A DNA stretch of 64,000 nucleotides from Bacillota bacterium (GTDB taxonomy: Bacteria; Bacillota; UBA4882; UBA8346), in NCBI GenBank assembly GCA_023401925.1, contig JAEXDA010000077.1, positions 124,001 to 188,000 of the forward strand. Direction: 5' to 3'. This document shows positions 44,571-52,872 of this stretch, one piece after another; positions within the stretch are counted from its first letter, which is position 1, and every line of letters begins with the position of its first letter. Both the position numbers and the translations under genes were made by a program. Below the pieces are notes generated by a model, which did no database searches, was not told the origin of the DNA, and saw only the letters and a program-made list of their open reading frames with translations.

Positions 44571-44651
44571 AGGCTGTCTGAAAGTGCTTGTTATTGGGAA
44601 AGATATATATTCGTTATATCTTTTTCCTATAACAAGTTCTTAAGACAGCCC
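44571..44651. repeat. Long imperfect hairpin element (about 80 bp)
   Basis: Arms of 37 bases (44571-44607 and about 44615-44651) pair with roughly seven mismatches around a short loop, from AGGCTGTCT to AGACAGCCC, followed by TTTT. It may be the lpxA terminator or a small MITE-like element; the GGCTGTC core is shared with 3891-3937. Confidence 0.7.
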
Positions 44652-44688
44652 TTTTAGTTCACTACAGATTACAAAGGAGGAGTTTGTT

Positions 44689-45498
44689 TTGCAGTCCGAA
44701 TTAAAAGTTGGATTAGTTGCAGGCCGGGGAGTTCTTCCGGTAGAAGTTTTATCTGCGATCAAGTCTAGTGGTAAAAAAGCTATTGTGATTGGTGTTAAAG
44801 GAGAATGCCGGCCGGAAATAGAGGAGATGGCGGACATTTATCAAGAATACGGGCTGGGAAAATTGGGGGCGGTTATTGAAGCCTTTAAACGAGAGGACGT
44901 CAGGGAACTGGTTTTTGCCGGCAAGGTCGGCAAAGAAGCTATTTTCCGTGATGGCCTTGATGAATTGAGTCAGAAATTATTAGCAAGTTTGCCTCAAAAA
45001 AATGATGATGCCATTTTGCTTGCCATAGTCCGCGAATTTGAGAAAAATGGGATGACTGTTTTGAAACAAACCGAGTATTTACAACATTTATTGGCTGAAG
45101 CGGGTTCCATCGTAGGAACGATCGCTGAAAGTGAAATGCCAGATATTAAACTTGGGTTTAAAATGGCAAAGGCAATGGGCGATTTGGATATTGGCCAGAG
45201 CGTTATTGTGAAAAATGGAGTTGTCTTAGCAGTTGAAGCCATTGAAGGAACTGATCAGGCTATTGGAAGAGGGGGTACTTTAGGAGGACCGGGTTCGGTT
45301 GTGGTCAAGGTGAGTAAACCAAGGCAAGATCTAAGATTTGATGTTCCAACGATCGGTAAAAGCACTATCGAGTCTATGATTAAGGCACAATCCAAAATCC
45401 TGGCCATTGAAACGGGGAAGACCTTTTTTTTGGAAAGAGATGCCGTTTTATCAATGGCGGCAGAACATCAAATTAAAATTATATCGTGTACATTTTGA
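44689..45498 (+). CDS. lpxI: UDP-2,3-diacylglucosamine diphosphatase LpxI
   Basis: Hydrolyses UDP-2,3-diacylglucosamine to lipid X, the alternative to LpxH. 269 residues of the DUF1009/LpxI family: GLVAGRGVLPVEVLSAIK, FAGKVGKEAIFRD, LLASLPQKNDDAILLAIV, AVEAIEGTDQAIGRGG and FDVPTIGKSTIESM. The start is TTG behind AAAGGAGGAG. The next lipid A step, LpxB, is not in the window. Confidence 0.95.
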   Translation: MQSELKVGLVAGRGVLPVEVLSAIKSSGKKAIVIGVKGECRPEIEEMADIYQEYGLGKLGAVIEAFKREDVRELVFAGKVGKEAIFRDGLDELSQKLLASLPQKNDDAILLAIVREFEKNGMTVLKQTEYLQHLLAEAGSIVGTIAESEMPDIKLGFKMAKAMGDLDIGQSVIVKNGVVLAVEAIEGTDQAIGRGGTLGGPGSVVVKVSKPRQDLRFDVPTIGKSTIESMIKAQSKILAIETGKTFFLERDAVLSMAAEHQIKIISCTF

Positions 45499-45668
45499 TT
45501 TGTAGGGGAGACTTTATTGAAATAATGGTAAAAGAATAATCCGCAGGGTTAATTTTACACCTGCCGATTCCTCTCCTGCGGCAGGAATTCCTTAGTTGGC
45601 AGCGAAACTTTGAAAGATATATAACGTTTATATAAGTGGAAATTTATTTGGGAAAAGGGAAAGGCCGA

Positions 45669-46238
45669 ATGTTGAAGAAACACATCAAACTAGTGGTTTT
45701 GATAGTATCTTTATGTTCGATTCTTGCAGCCTGTTTTTTGATTTCAAATTTTTGGACGAATCTCAAGCAGGCGCAAGATTCTATAAATAATAGCGATACT
45801 GTGGGATTTGATGAGGCAGAAGGAGTGAACATGACCATTCCCGGTTCAACACAAAATGCCTATTGGGAATTGAATATTCATAAAATTAAAACTACTACTG
45901 GGGACACCAATAATTTAGAACAGGTTGAAGGGGTTTATTTTGTCAATAAAGTCCCTTCTTATCAAATATCCGGTAATCGGGGTACGGTTTATTTAAAAAC
46001 TCGCAGGCTAGAAATCATTGGAAATGTAATATTGAAAGCAATAGATGGAAGTAAAAAGATCACTGCCGAGCGGATAGTTTGGGATACTCTGGGTAATAAA
46101 GTCACCGCTCAAGAAAATGCGATATTGGAAACACTTCAAGCAATCGTCACAACCGAAGAGATTGTAGCCGATCTGAGCATTGATCATGCAGTCTTTAACG
46201 GACAGACTAAAGTGTCTTATCAGAGGACAAATGAATGA
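45669..46238 (+). CDS. lptC: LPS export protein LptC
   Basis: Bitopic inner-membrane protein linking the LptB-LptF/G extractor to the periplasmic bridge. 189 residues: N-terminal membrane helix (IKLVVLIVSLCSILAACFLI), then an OstA-like beta-jellyroll (YWELNIHKIKTT to VTAQENAILETLQAIV). It is assigned by topology, length and its place directly before the LptA- and LptB-like genes; sequence conservation in this family is low. The ATG at 45669 has a GGGAAAGG site; the frame from 45636 is longer but lacks one. It overlaps the next gene by 4 bp. The 45499-45668 gap holds a CCTGCGGCAGG palindrome at about 45574. Confidence 0.8.
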   Translation: MLKKHIKLVVLIVSLCSILAACFLISNFWTNLKQAQDSINNSDTVGFDEAEGVNMTIPGSTQNAYWELNIHKIKTTTGDTNNLEQVEGVYFVNKVPSYQISGNRGTVYLKTRRLEIIGNVILKAIDGSKKITAERIVWDTLGNKVTAQENAILETLQAIVTTEEIVADLSIDHAVFNGQTKVSYQRTNE

Positions 46239-46924
46239 AACGAAAAATTTGGACCGCACTGTTCATTGTTTTTATGTTTTTATCTTATGGCCTAAGCGCA
46301 GCTGCCGGGCAGTTGGAAGTCAAGGCTCCCCATGGCGGAGAGTTTGATTTAGCCAAAAATGTTATGAAATATCATGGTACAGCATCGCAGTTAGTGGAAG
46401 CCTGCTGGAAAGATAATGCAAACAATGAATCCCTTGATAAAAATGATAAGACCAATAAAAAAACATCAGTACCAAGAGTCTTAAAATCAGTTGAATTGGT
46501 AGTCGATATCGATCGTAACCATTTGGTGGCTAGTAAAAATGTTTTTTTTCTCTATGATGGAAGCACTTCGGCTACTTGCAATAATTTAGAATGGGACCGC
46601 CCGACCGAATTTGTAAAGCTATCCGGCCAAGTCGTTATCCGCTATCTTGACTGGGTAATTAAAGGAAGCCGGGCTGAAGGCGAAATAAAAAAAGGTTTAT
46701 TCACTGTTTATGGACCGGTGGAGGCCGTCAATCCTACCAATAAAATCCGTGGTAATAAGTTAATCCTTGATCGGCCCGCCAATAAAGGAGTTATTAGTGG
46801 AGATGCGACTTTGATTCGTGATCAGAATGAGATGACGGCGCCGGAAATAACGTACTTCTTTGATACTCATCAAGTTTTGGCCAGCGGTATGGTTAAGACC
46901 AAGATTATCAATGAAACTAAGTAA
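46235..46924 (+). CDS. lptA: LptA-like periplasmic LPS transport protein (OstA domain)
   Basis: 229 residues with a signal peptide (KIWTALFIVFMFLSYGLSAAA) and an OstA/LptA beta-jellyroll in which short strands repeat: VELVVDIDRNHLVASKNVFF, FVKLSGQVVIRYLDWVIKGS and NKLILDRPANKGVISGDATL. An extra insertion rich in Asn/Lys/Asp (about 56-78) is not typical. It overlaps lptC by ATGA and precedes lptB by 12 bp. Orthology is inferred from domain and neighbourhood. Confidence 0.8.
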   Translation: MKRKIWTALFIVFMFLSYGLSAAAGQLEVKAPHGGEFDLAKNVMKYHGTASQLVEACWKDNANNESLDKNDKTNKKTSVPRVLKSVELVVDIDRNHLVASKNVFFLYDGSTSATCNNLEWDRPTEFVKLSGQVVIRYLDWVIKGSRAEGEIKKGLFTVYGPVEAVNPTNKIRGNKLILDRPANKGVISGDATLIRDQNEMTAPEITYFFDTHQVLASGMVKTKIINETK

Positions 46925-46936
46925 TGGGGGCTTAGC

Positions 46937-47656
46937 ATGTCAATTAGAGTACAAGGATTGATTAAGGAATATCAGCGCCGCCGAGTTGTAAACGGTGTGG
47001 ATCTGGCAGTCAATCCCGGTGAAGTGGTTGGGTTACTCGGACCCAATGGAGCGGGGAAGACCACTACTTTTTATATGATTGTTGGCTTGGAACGCTGTGA
47101 TGCGGGATCAATTCATATTTACGACCATGATGTAACCGCAATGGCCATGCATATACGTTCCAAATACGGTGTGAGCTATTTGGCCCAAGAAGCGTCGGTA
47201 TTTAGAAAATTAACAGTAAGCGATAATATTATGGCTATTTTAGAATTAACGGATTTACCGCTCTCCTACCGGAAAAGCCGCTGTGAACAATTGATGGAAG
47301 AATTTCACCTCAGCCATCTCCGGAAAAGTTATGGCTATATGTTGTCCGGAGGAGAACGGCGCCGGGTGGAGATTGCCAGGGCTCTGGCGATGGACCCCAA
47401 ATTTATTTTACTGGATGAACCTTTCACCGGGATTGATCCTATTGCTATCGCTGATATCCAAGGTATTATCAATGACTTGCGGGCAAAAGGAATGGGTATA
47501 TTAATTACCGATCACAGTGTTCGCGAAACATTAGCCATTACGGATAGGGCGTATATTATGCATGCCGGGGAAATACTGGTTTCCGGTAGTTCTGCCGATA
47601 TTGCCAATGATGAAAATGCTAAACGGTTTTACCTTGGTGAACACTTTAGTATGTAA
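46937..47656 (+). CDS. lptB: LPS export ABC transporter ATP-binding protein LptB
   Basis: Powers LPS extraction from the inner membrane. 239 residues: Walker A GPNGAGKTTTF, Q-loop YLAQEASVFRKLTV (the typical LptB form), signature LSGGERRRVEIARAL, Walker B FILLDEPFTGIDPIA and switch ITDHSVRETL. These match LptB more closely than other ABC ATPases. It lies between lptA and the LptF/G permease. Confidence 0.96.
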   Translation: MSIRVQGLIKEYQRRRVVNGVDLAVNPGEVVGLLGPNGAGKTTTFYMIVGLERCDAGSIHIYDHDVTAMAMHIRSKYGVSYLAQEASVFRKLTVSDNIMAILELTDLPLSYRKSRCEQLMEEFHLSHLRKSYGYMLSGGERRRVEIARALAMDPKFILLDEPFTGIDPIAIADIQGIINDLRAKGMGILITDHSVRETLAITDRAYIMHAGEILVSGSSADIANDENAKRFYLGEHFSM

Positions 47657-47673
47657 CAGGGGGCCCATTTTGA

Positions 47674-48750
47674 ATGAAAATATTAACTCGATATATTATT
47701 AAGGCGATTGTGGCACCGCTTCTTGGAGGTATTGTTACTTTTACCTGTGTCTTATTGGGCGTACAAATGCTCAATTTGATGCGGGCGGCGGAGAAACTTC
47801 ATCTTTCGCTTAGTTTTACCTTGGAACTGTTGGCTTTAACAATCCCTCAAAATTTAACGATTGGAGCTTCAATCTCTGTTTTATTAGGAATTTTATTGGG
47901 TCTTGGTACGTTAACTGCTCATAGTGAGACTATCGCAATGCGGGCAGGAGGTTTGAGTTATAGGCGGATAGCCGTTCCAATCGTAGTGATTGGTTTATTG
48001 ATTAGCATTTTTGGAGTTATGCTTAATGAATATGTCGTTCCGGCTTCGCTCCAAGCTTATGAACAATTAAAAACTAGGGCGATGACCAAGGAAGCCTCGG
48101 GGAAAATCTATCAGTTTTATAAAGCTTTTCAGGATAATGGTATTCAAAAGTTGATTTATGCTGATTCTTATGCGCCTAAAGATAAAGAATTGCACAATGT
48201 ATTGATACAGGAAATGAAAGAAGGTAGATTGCGCCGTACTATTTCAGCTGAGGTTATGAATTGGAATGGTAGCGGTTGGTATTTCACGAAAGCTCAAATT
48301 TATCAATATACAATAGACAGCTTATTCCCCATAACGGTAGATAAAGGGAAGGTTCGTTACGAACTCAACATTACTCCAAAAGAGATTGAACAAACAAAGG
48401 TTGATCCTGAAGCCCAAAGTATTTCCGAATTAAAGCGTTACATCGATAAGTTTACCACAGGCATTGAACGAAACCGTCTATTAGTAGAACTCAATAATAA
48501 GCTGGCGATTCCATTTGCAAGTCTGGTATTTGCCATTTTGGGGACTCCTTTGGCGCTTAGGCCGCAACGGCGTAGTAAAGCTGCAGGATTTGGACTTTGT
48601 ATCATTTATATTTTAATTTGGTATGTATTAATGGGTATTGGAGATTATTTTGCTCGAACTGGTTCAATACCTGTGTTCTTAGGGGCGTGGCTACCCAATA
48701 TTGCTTTAACAGGATATGGAGTTTATGTGTTTTGTAAAGTGAAAAGCTAA
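47674..48750 (+). CDS. LPS export permease of the LptF/LptG (YjgP/YjgQ) family
   Basis: 358 residues with six membrane helices and a central periplasmic jellyroll (about 130-255). N-terminal LTRYIIKAIVAPLLGGIVTF and C-terminal FAILGTPLALRPQRRSKAAG are the YjgP/YjgQ signatures. Only one LptF/G-type gene is present here; proteobacteria have two, so either a homodimer is used or a second gene lies elsewhere. Confidence 0.93.
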   Translation: MKILTRYIIKAIVAPLLGGIVTFTCVLLGVQMLNLMRAAEKLHLSLSFTLELLALTIPQNLTIGASISVLLGILLGLGTLTAHSETIAMRAGGLSYRRIAVPIVVIGLLISIFGVMLNEYVVPASLQAYEQLKTRAMTKEASGKIYQFYKAFQDNGIQKLIYADSYAPKDKELHNVLIQEMKEGRLRRTISAEVMNWNGSGWYFTKAQIYQYTIDSLFPITVDKGKVRYELNITPKEIEQTKVDPEAQSISELKRYIDKFTTGIERNRLLVELNNKLAIPFASLVFAILGTPLALRPQRRSKAAGFGLCIIYILIWYVLMGIGDYFARTGSIPVFLGAWLPNIALTGYGVYVFCKVKS

Positions 48751-48769
48751 GACGGGGTGAGGCACTGAA

Positions 48770-49981
48770 ATGTATGGATTTATCATTATTGTATCAATGG
48801 TTATTTTCGGTGGCCTAATTGCCCTTTTAGGAGATCGGGTTGGCATGAAGGTGGGCAAAAGACGTCTTAGCCTTTTTGGCCTTCGGCCTAAATATACTTC
48901 AATGATTATTACGGTCTGTACAGGCTTTTTCATTGCCGGATTAACCTTACTCATCTTGACTGTTATGTCAGAATACGTCCGCACTGCAATTTTTCGGCTA
49001 CAAAGCATTGAGCATGAATTAAAGACCACTACGTCAAAAGTCGGACAATTAACGATTGAAATTAGTAATAAAGAAAAAGAATATAATCAACTTCACCGTA
49101 ATTTGCTCAATGCAGTTTCCCAACAGCTTAAGGTGGAAAAGCAGCTGCAAGAAACCCGTTCTCAATATACCAAGGTATCAAGCAGTCTGGCAAGTACTCA
49201 AGAAAATTTAAACTTAGCCCGAGACCGGCTTGCTAATCTTACGAATATCAACGATGATTTAAAAAATCAGATTACAAATCTGACTTTGCAGGAGACCCGG
49301 CTCAGCCAGCAGATTCAAAATTTGGAAGGCTGGCTGCAAAGTCTACAGGACCGTAATAAGAATATTGTAGATAAACCGATGATTTTTTATGTAGGGGAGA
49401 TTGTGGACGCCAAAATTGTCGAGCCGGGTGTCCCTACCAATCAAATATTTCCTACATTGGTTGAACCGTTTTTGAAAAAGATTAATGAAATCGCTCTGAA
49501 ACGGGGTGCGAAAATCCCCGGGAAAAGTGATTATGCGGTACGGGTTGCACCTCAAAAAGTAGCTCAAGTTTGCACGGAGCTTGGCCAGATAAAAGATAAA
49601 GCTGTACTGAGAGTGGTTGTAGATAAGAATTCAGTGGCCGGAGAGCCTCTAACCGTGTCATTGGAATGTTATCCCAATCGAATGATTTATAGGACCGATC
49701 AAGTCATTACTACGTTAGTGGTTGAAAATACCGCGTCAGAGACTGAGTTACGCGACCATTTGCTTAGTATGTTGATTATTGCCAATAACAAAGCGATTGA
49801 CAACGGCATTATTACGGAAGGCCAAAATTTACGGGACATTATTTCAATGTCAGAAATCGCCAGAACGATTAGTTTGCTTCGGGAGAAAAAACCCGGTCAA
49901 TATGAGGTATGTTTGGTGGCTATCAATAACACCTATAGAGTTGATGATTTTAAGGTAAAATTTATTGTAAAGTCACTATGA
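48770..49981 (+). CDS. DUF3084 membrane-anchored coiled-coil protein
   Basis: 403 residues. Two N-terminal membrane helices (FIIIVSMVIFGGLIALLGD and ITVCTGFFIAGLTLLILTVM) flank a short basic segment, GMKVGKRRLSLFGLRPKYT, which is the DUF3084 signature. A coiled coil follows (about 80-195, rich in Q/L/E), then a mixed C-terminal domain. The family is known from cyanobacteria and from outer-membrane gene clusters of diderm Firmicutes. Its function is unknown; a role in the envelope is inferred from its constant position beside lpt genes. Confidence 0.85.
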   Translation: MYGFIIIVSMVIFGGLIALLGDRVGMKVGKRRLSLFGLRPKYTSMIITVCTGFFIAGLTLLILTVMSEYVRTAIFRLQSIEHELKTTTSKVGQLTIEISNKEKEYNQLHRNLLNAVSQQLKVEKQLQETRSQYTKVSSSLASTQENLNLARDRLANLTNINDDLKNQITNLTLQETRLSQQIQNLEGWLQSLQDRNKNIVDKPMIFYVGEIVDAKIVEPGVPTNQIFPTLVEPFLKKINEIALKRGAKIPGKSDYAVRVAPQKVAQVCTELGQIKDKAVLRVVVDKNSVAGEPLTVSLECYPNRMIYRTDQVITTLVVENTASETELRDHLLSMLIIANNKAIDNGIITEGQNLRDIISMSEIARTISLLREKKPGQYEVCLVAINNTYRVDDFKVKFIVKSL

Positions 49982-50050
49982 AGAAAGCAAAAATCCAATA
50001 AAACCTTTGAGTGAACAGAATGAATGGTTTTTAGAGGAGGAGGGCTTCAT

Positions 50051-50464
50051 ATATCAATCCATTTATTGGCTATTGATCCGGGACGCCAAAAATGTGGTTT
50101 AGCCGTTGTAAATGAAAAAGCACAGGTTTTAACCAAAGAGGTTATTCCGGTAGAACGGTTGAAAGAAAAAGTTGAAGCTTTAGAGGAAGAGTTTGGGTTG
50201 AATAAAATTGTTGTCGGAGATCGTACCAATAGCGGTTATATTCGACAATGTTTGGTTTTTTTAAAAAAACCCATTATTATAGTAAATGAAGATAAATCAA
50301 CCTTAGAAGGACGTTATCGTTATTTGAGGGAAAATACCAAAGGTTTAGCCCGTATTATTCCTATTGGGTTGAGGATACCTAAAGAACCTTTTGATGATTA
50401 TGTGGCCGTCATTTTGGCTGAACGTTTCCTAAAGAACACTCCAACATTGGTCAAAGAAGATTGA
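50051..50464 (+). CDS. YqgF/RuvX-like RNase H-fold nuclease with possible AUA start
   Basis: About 137 residues. The RNase H-like fold is marked by LLAIDPGRQKCGLAVV (catalytic Asp) and by IVVGDRTNS and FDDYVAVILAERFL near the end; relatives mature 16S rRNA. The ribosome site AGAGGAGGAGG (50032-50042) is very strong, yet no ATG, GTG or TTG follows at normal distance. The in-frame codons there are ATA (50051), TCA and ATC (50057). The only upstream ATG (50024) would put the ribosome site inside the gene, and its own upstream sequence is poor. I choose ATA 50051, giving MSIHLLAIDPG, with reserve. Confidence 0.75.
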   Translation: MSIHLLAIDPGRQKCGLAVVNEKAQVLTKEVIPVERLKEKVEALEEEFGLNKIVVGDRTNSGYIRQCLVFLKKPIIIVNEDKSTLEGRYRYLRENTKGLARIIPIGLRIPKEPFDDYVAVILAERFLKNTPTLVKED

Positions 50465-50545
50465 CCATTATAGTTTCACGAATGGAGACCAAGAAGGCTT
50501 TGACGAGTCAATTAAATGATATGTAAGTTTTTAGGAAGTGATCGT

Positions 50546-51919
50546 ATGATTGGCAACTTCAAAAAAAGCATATGGATTCTTAGCCTCACGATGATACTGA
50601 CGGGGATCTGTTATGGCAATGGCTCTCTACGTAAAACTACGCTAGAGCCATGGATTTATCAAGCCATGGGTTTTTTGAAGCAAAAAGGCTTCATTGCTGA
50701 TTATCCGGTGGATTGGGTTAACTCCGGGAACCAACTCTCCCGTTTTGAAATTGCTTATTACATAAAAGGTTTTATCACCAGTCAAACGACTGCCCCAAAT
50801 TTGCCTGATAGCGAAGTTGAAATTTTGCAAAAATTAATAGCCGAGTTTCAAATGGAATTAACCGATTTGGGAGTTCAAATAACCGATATTGATCAAGTTC
50901 ATCCCAATTTGTCTAAAATCAGGCTTGAGACCGGTGAATATCAAGACCTTGATAATATTATTTCTAAAAATAAGGTTGGTATTCGGCAACCGAATTACTA
51001 TTTCGGCCAATATTTTAAAAAGCAACAAAGAAAAATATTTATATTTATTCCGCTAGAATATGTTCGGTCAAATTATGCTTTTCTCTTAAGTGGTGACGAA
51101 TCCAGTTTTAATGTATTTTATCAACCAGGGAGTAAAAAGCCATTGCTAGTTGTAAAAGGTTATTTGCCGTTGAATAATATACAATCTATTCATGGATATT
51201 TTTTATTTCCTATCGAATGGAACGCGGATGCTTCAGCTAACGGTAATAACCCAACTTTATATGTAAATGACGAGGTTTTGCCGTTATTGGATGAGGTTAA
51301 TCAAATTCAGTGGGTAGACAGTTTATGGTCTGTCAATGGTATTTTGCCGTTAAACGGTTATTTACCCCAGGAGACAGAACTTAAGACAAAAGCTTTTGTA
51401 GGGAATCTCAATCAAGGCATAAAAGTAGGAGATTTTTTGGTATATACCACAAATTTTAATGACAAGAATAATTTTCCCAGCGCCAATCTTAATCTTCCAA
51501 TAGCCAATCCGATAGAGGGAAGCGGGGGCCATATTAATTTATTCGTTCCAATTGATTTGGATGCAATTGTAGGTACTAATTTCAAAACCATGCAATTCAA
51601 CATTGAATATCCGATGGTTATTCCCTATCAAAAAAACTTATTGGGTCTTGATTATATGAATCCGGGGGGAGATTGGAATATGGATAACATTCTAGGGATA
51701 TCGAGTTCCAAGGCTAACGCCGGAATTAATTATCATGTGAATGATTATTGGACATTTTTGGCTTATCAGTCTTTTGATAATTCTAACTTGCAGGAAGGAT
51801 GGCTCACCACCACGTCTTTTGGAATCAATTATAATGATTGGGTTACTCTTTGGCTGGCCTATCGCCTGGTTGATTTTGATAAACCAATTGTTTCAGGATC
51901 ATTAGCGTTGCATTTTTAG
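50546..51919 (+). CDS. SLH-domain outer-membrane beta-barrel protein (porin-like)
   Basis: 457 residues from the ATG at 50546 (AGGAAGTG upstream). Signal peptide SIWILSLTMILTGICYGNG, one SLH domain (PWIYQAMGFLKQKGFIADYP to LSRFEIAYYIKGF, about 35-85), a short coiled linker with Leu-rich helix (EVEILQKLIAEFQMELTDLG), then about 300 residues of alternating aromatic/polar strands typical of an outer-membrane barrel, ending LALHF with the C-terminal aromatic. SLH-porins tether the outer membrane to the wall in Negativicutes and relatives. It belongs to the lpt row. Confidence 0.82.
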   Translation: MIGNFKKSIWILSLTMILTGICYGNGSLRKTTLEPWIYQAMGFLKQKGFIADYPVDWVNSGNQLSRFEIAYYIKGFITSQTTAPNLPDSEVEILQKLIAEFQMELTDLGVQITDIDQVHPNLSKIRLETGEYQDLDNIISKNKVGIRQPNYYFGQYFKKQQRKIFIFIPLEYVRSNYAFLLSGDESSFNVFYQPGSKKPLLVVKGYLPLNNIQSIHGYFLFPIEWNADASANGNNPTLYVNDEVLPLLDEVNQIQWVDSLWSVNGILPLNGYLPQETELKTKAFVGNLNQGIKVGDFLVYTTNFNDKNNFPSANLNLPIANPIEGSGGHINLFVPIDLDAIVGTNFKTMQFNIEYPMVIPYQKNLLGLDYMNPGGDWNMDNILGISSSKANAGINYHVNDYWTFLAYQSFDNSNLQEGWLTTTSFGINYNDWVTLWLAYRLVDFDKPIVSGSLALHF

Positions 51920-51928
51920 GAGGAAGCC

Positions 51929-52855
51929 ATGGTAAGACTCAAGTATTTAGGCCTGTTGGTTTTGTTGCTTTTGCTGTTTTTGATGTCCGGGACTAGCGTG
52001 GCCGCTGAGGGAATTGCTACCAGAAATCCTTTACAGTGGTTATCGAATTTGGAAGTTAATATGATTGGTAAATCGGATGAGGATAGCGGTTTGCTGGATA
52101 GACTCAGCAATCTGGAGCAAATTATTACAGGAAGAATATTTGGCGATTCGGTCGTCGAACGTTTAAGCCGTTTGGATACATTAATATATGTGAATCAGCC
52201 TCATGATGTTTCTTTACTCTATAAAATTCAAGCTTTGGAGTGGGTCCTTTTCAAAAGAAGTTATGCCGGACCCATACAAACTCGCTTGGAATCGGTAGAG
52301 AAATCTTTATTTAATATGGCTTATACAGGACCGGTCACAAAGCGATTGGAAAAATTAATCAATCAAGTATTTCCTGATGGCGTCATCAAGGGTAAATGGG
52401 TAACGGTTACAGAAGGCACTTTAGTGAAAGTCCGGATGGTTAATCCCTTGAATTCTGCACAAAGTAAACCAGGAACCCGGTTTCAATTTGAGGTTGTTGA
52501 ATCTGTTCTGGTAGACGATTTTCTGGTTTTTCCAAAAGGTTTGAACGGAGAAGGAATCCTTCAAGCAGTCAACCGTCCTGAAAATTGGGGCCGGGACGCC
52601 AAATTGATGTTAGATTTTGCCGAGATAAAAGCCTTAGATGGGACTCCGGTTTCTATGATTTATGGTGTGAAAGCCCGAAGTATGGATTATTCACGCCGTT
52701 TATCGGTTGGCGCCAGTGCGGCCGGTATGATGGCTTTTGGCCCGGGTGGGATTTTGCTTGGGTTTGCAGTCAAGGGGAAAGAAAAAAGCATACCCCAAGG
52801 TACGGAATTTTATTTACAGGTGAAGGAGCCCCTAAGAATTTACACAATTCAATAA
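51929..52855 (+). CDS. Exported protein of unknown function between SLH porin and LptD
   Basis: Not recognised. 308 residues with a clear signal peptide (LGLLVLLLLLFLMSGTSVAA). Residues about 35-150 hold four to five helical repeats of about 30 residues of the form LLDRLSNLEQIITGRIFGDS and VVERLSRLDTLIYVNQ, each with RL-x-x-LE. The rest is a beta-rich domain with KWVTVTEGTLVKVRMVNPLN and GEGILQAVNRPENWGRDAKL, ending in a Gly-rich hydrophobic stretch (GASAAGMMAFGPGGILLGFA) that might insert in a membrane. Lying 9 bp after the porin gene and just before lptD, it may be a periplasmic or lipid-facing assembly factor; no LptE is otherwise visible. Confidence 0.7.
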   Translation: MVRLKYLGLLVLLLLLFLMSGTSVAAEGIATRNPLQWLSNLEVNMIGKSDEDSGLLDRLSNLEQIITGRIFGDSVVERLSRLDTLIYVNQPHDVSLLYKIQALEWVLFKRSYAGPIQTRLESVEKSLFNMAYTGPVTKRLEKLINQVFPDGVIKGKWVTVTEGTLVKVRMVNPLNSAQSKPGTRFQFEVVESVLVDDFLVFPKGLNGEGILQAVNRPENWGRDAKLMLDFAEIKALDGTPVSMIYGVKARSMDYSRRLSVGASAAGMMAFGPGGILLGFAVKGKEKSIPQGTEFYLQVKEPLRIYTIQ

Positions 52856-52872
52856 TACGGAGGAGAATATCA

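Noticed and set aside
52585..52872. Upstream extension of the LptD-like frame
   Set aside because: It overlaps the previous gene by 270 bp in another frame, and the signal peptide begins only at about 52873-52887.
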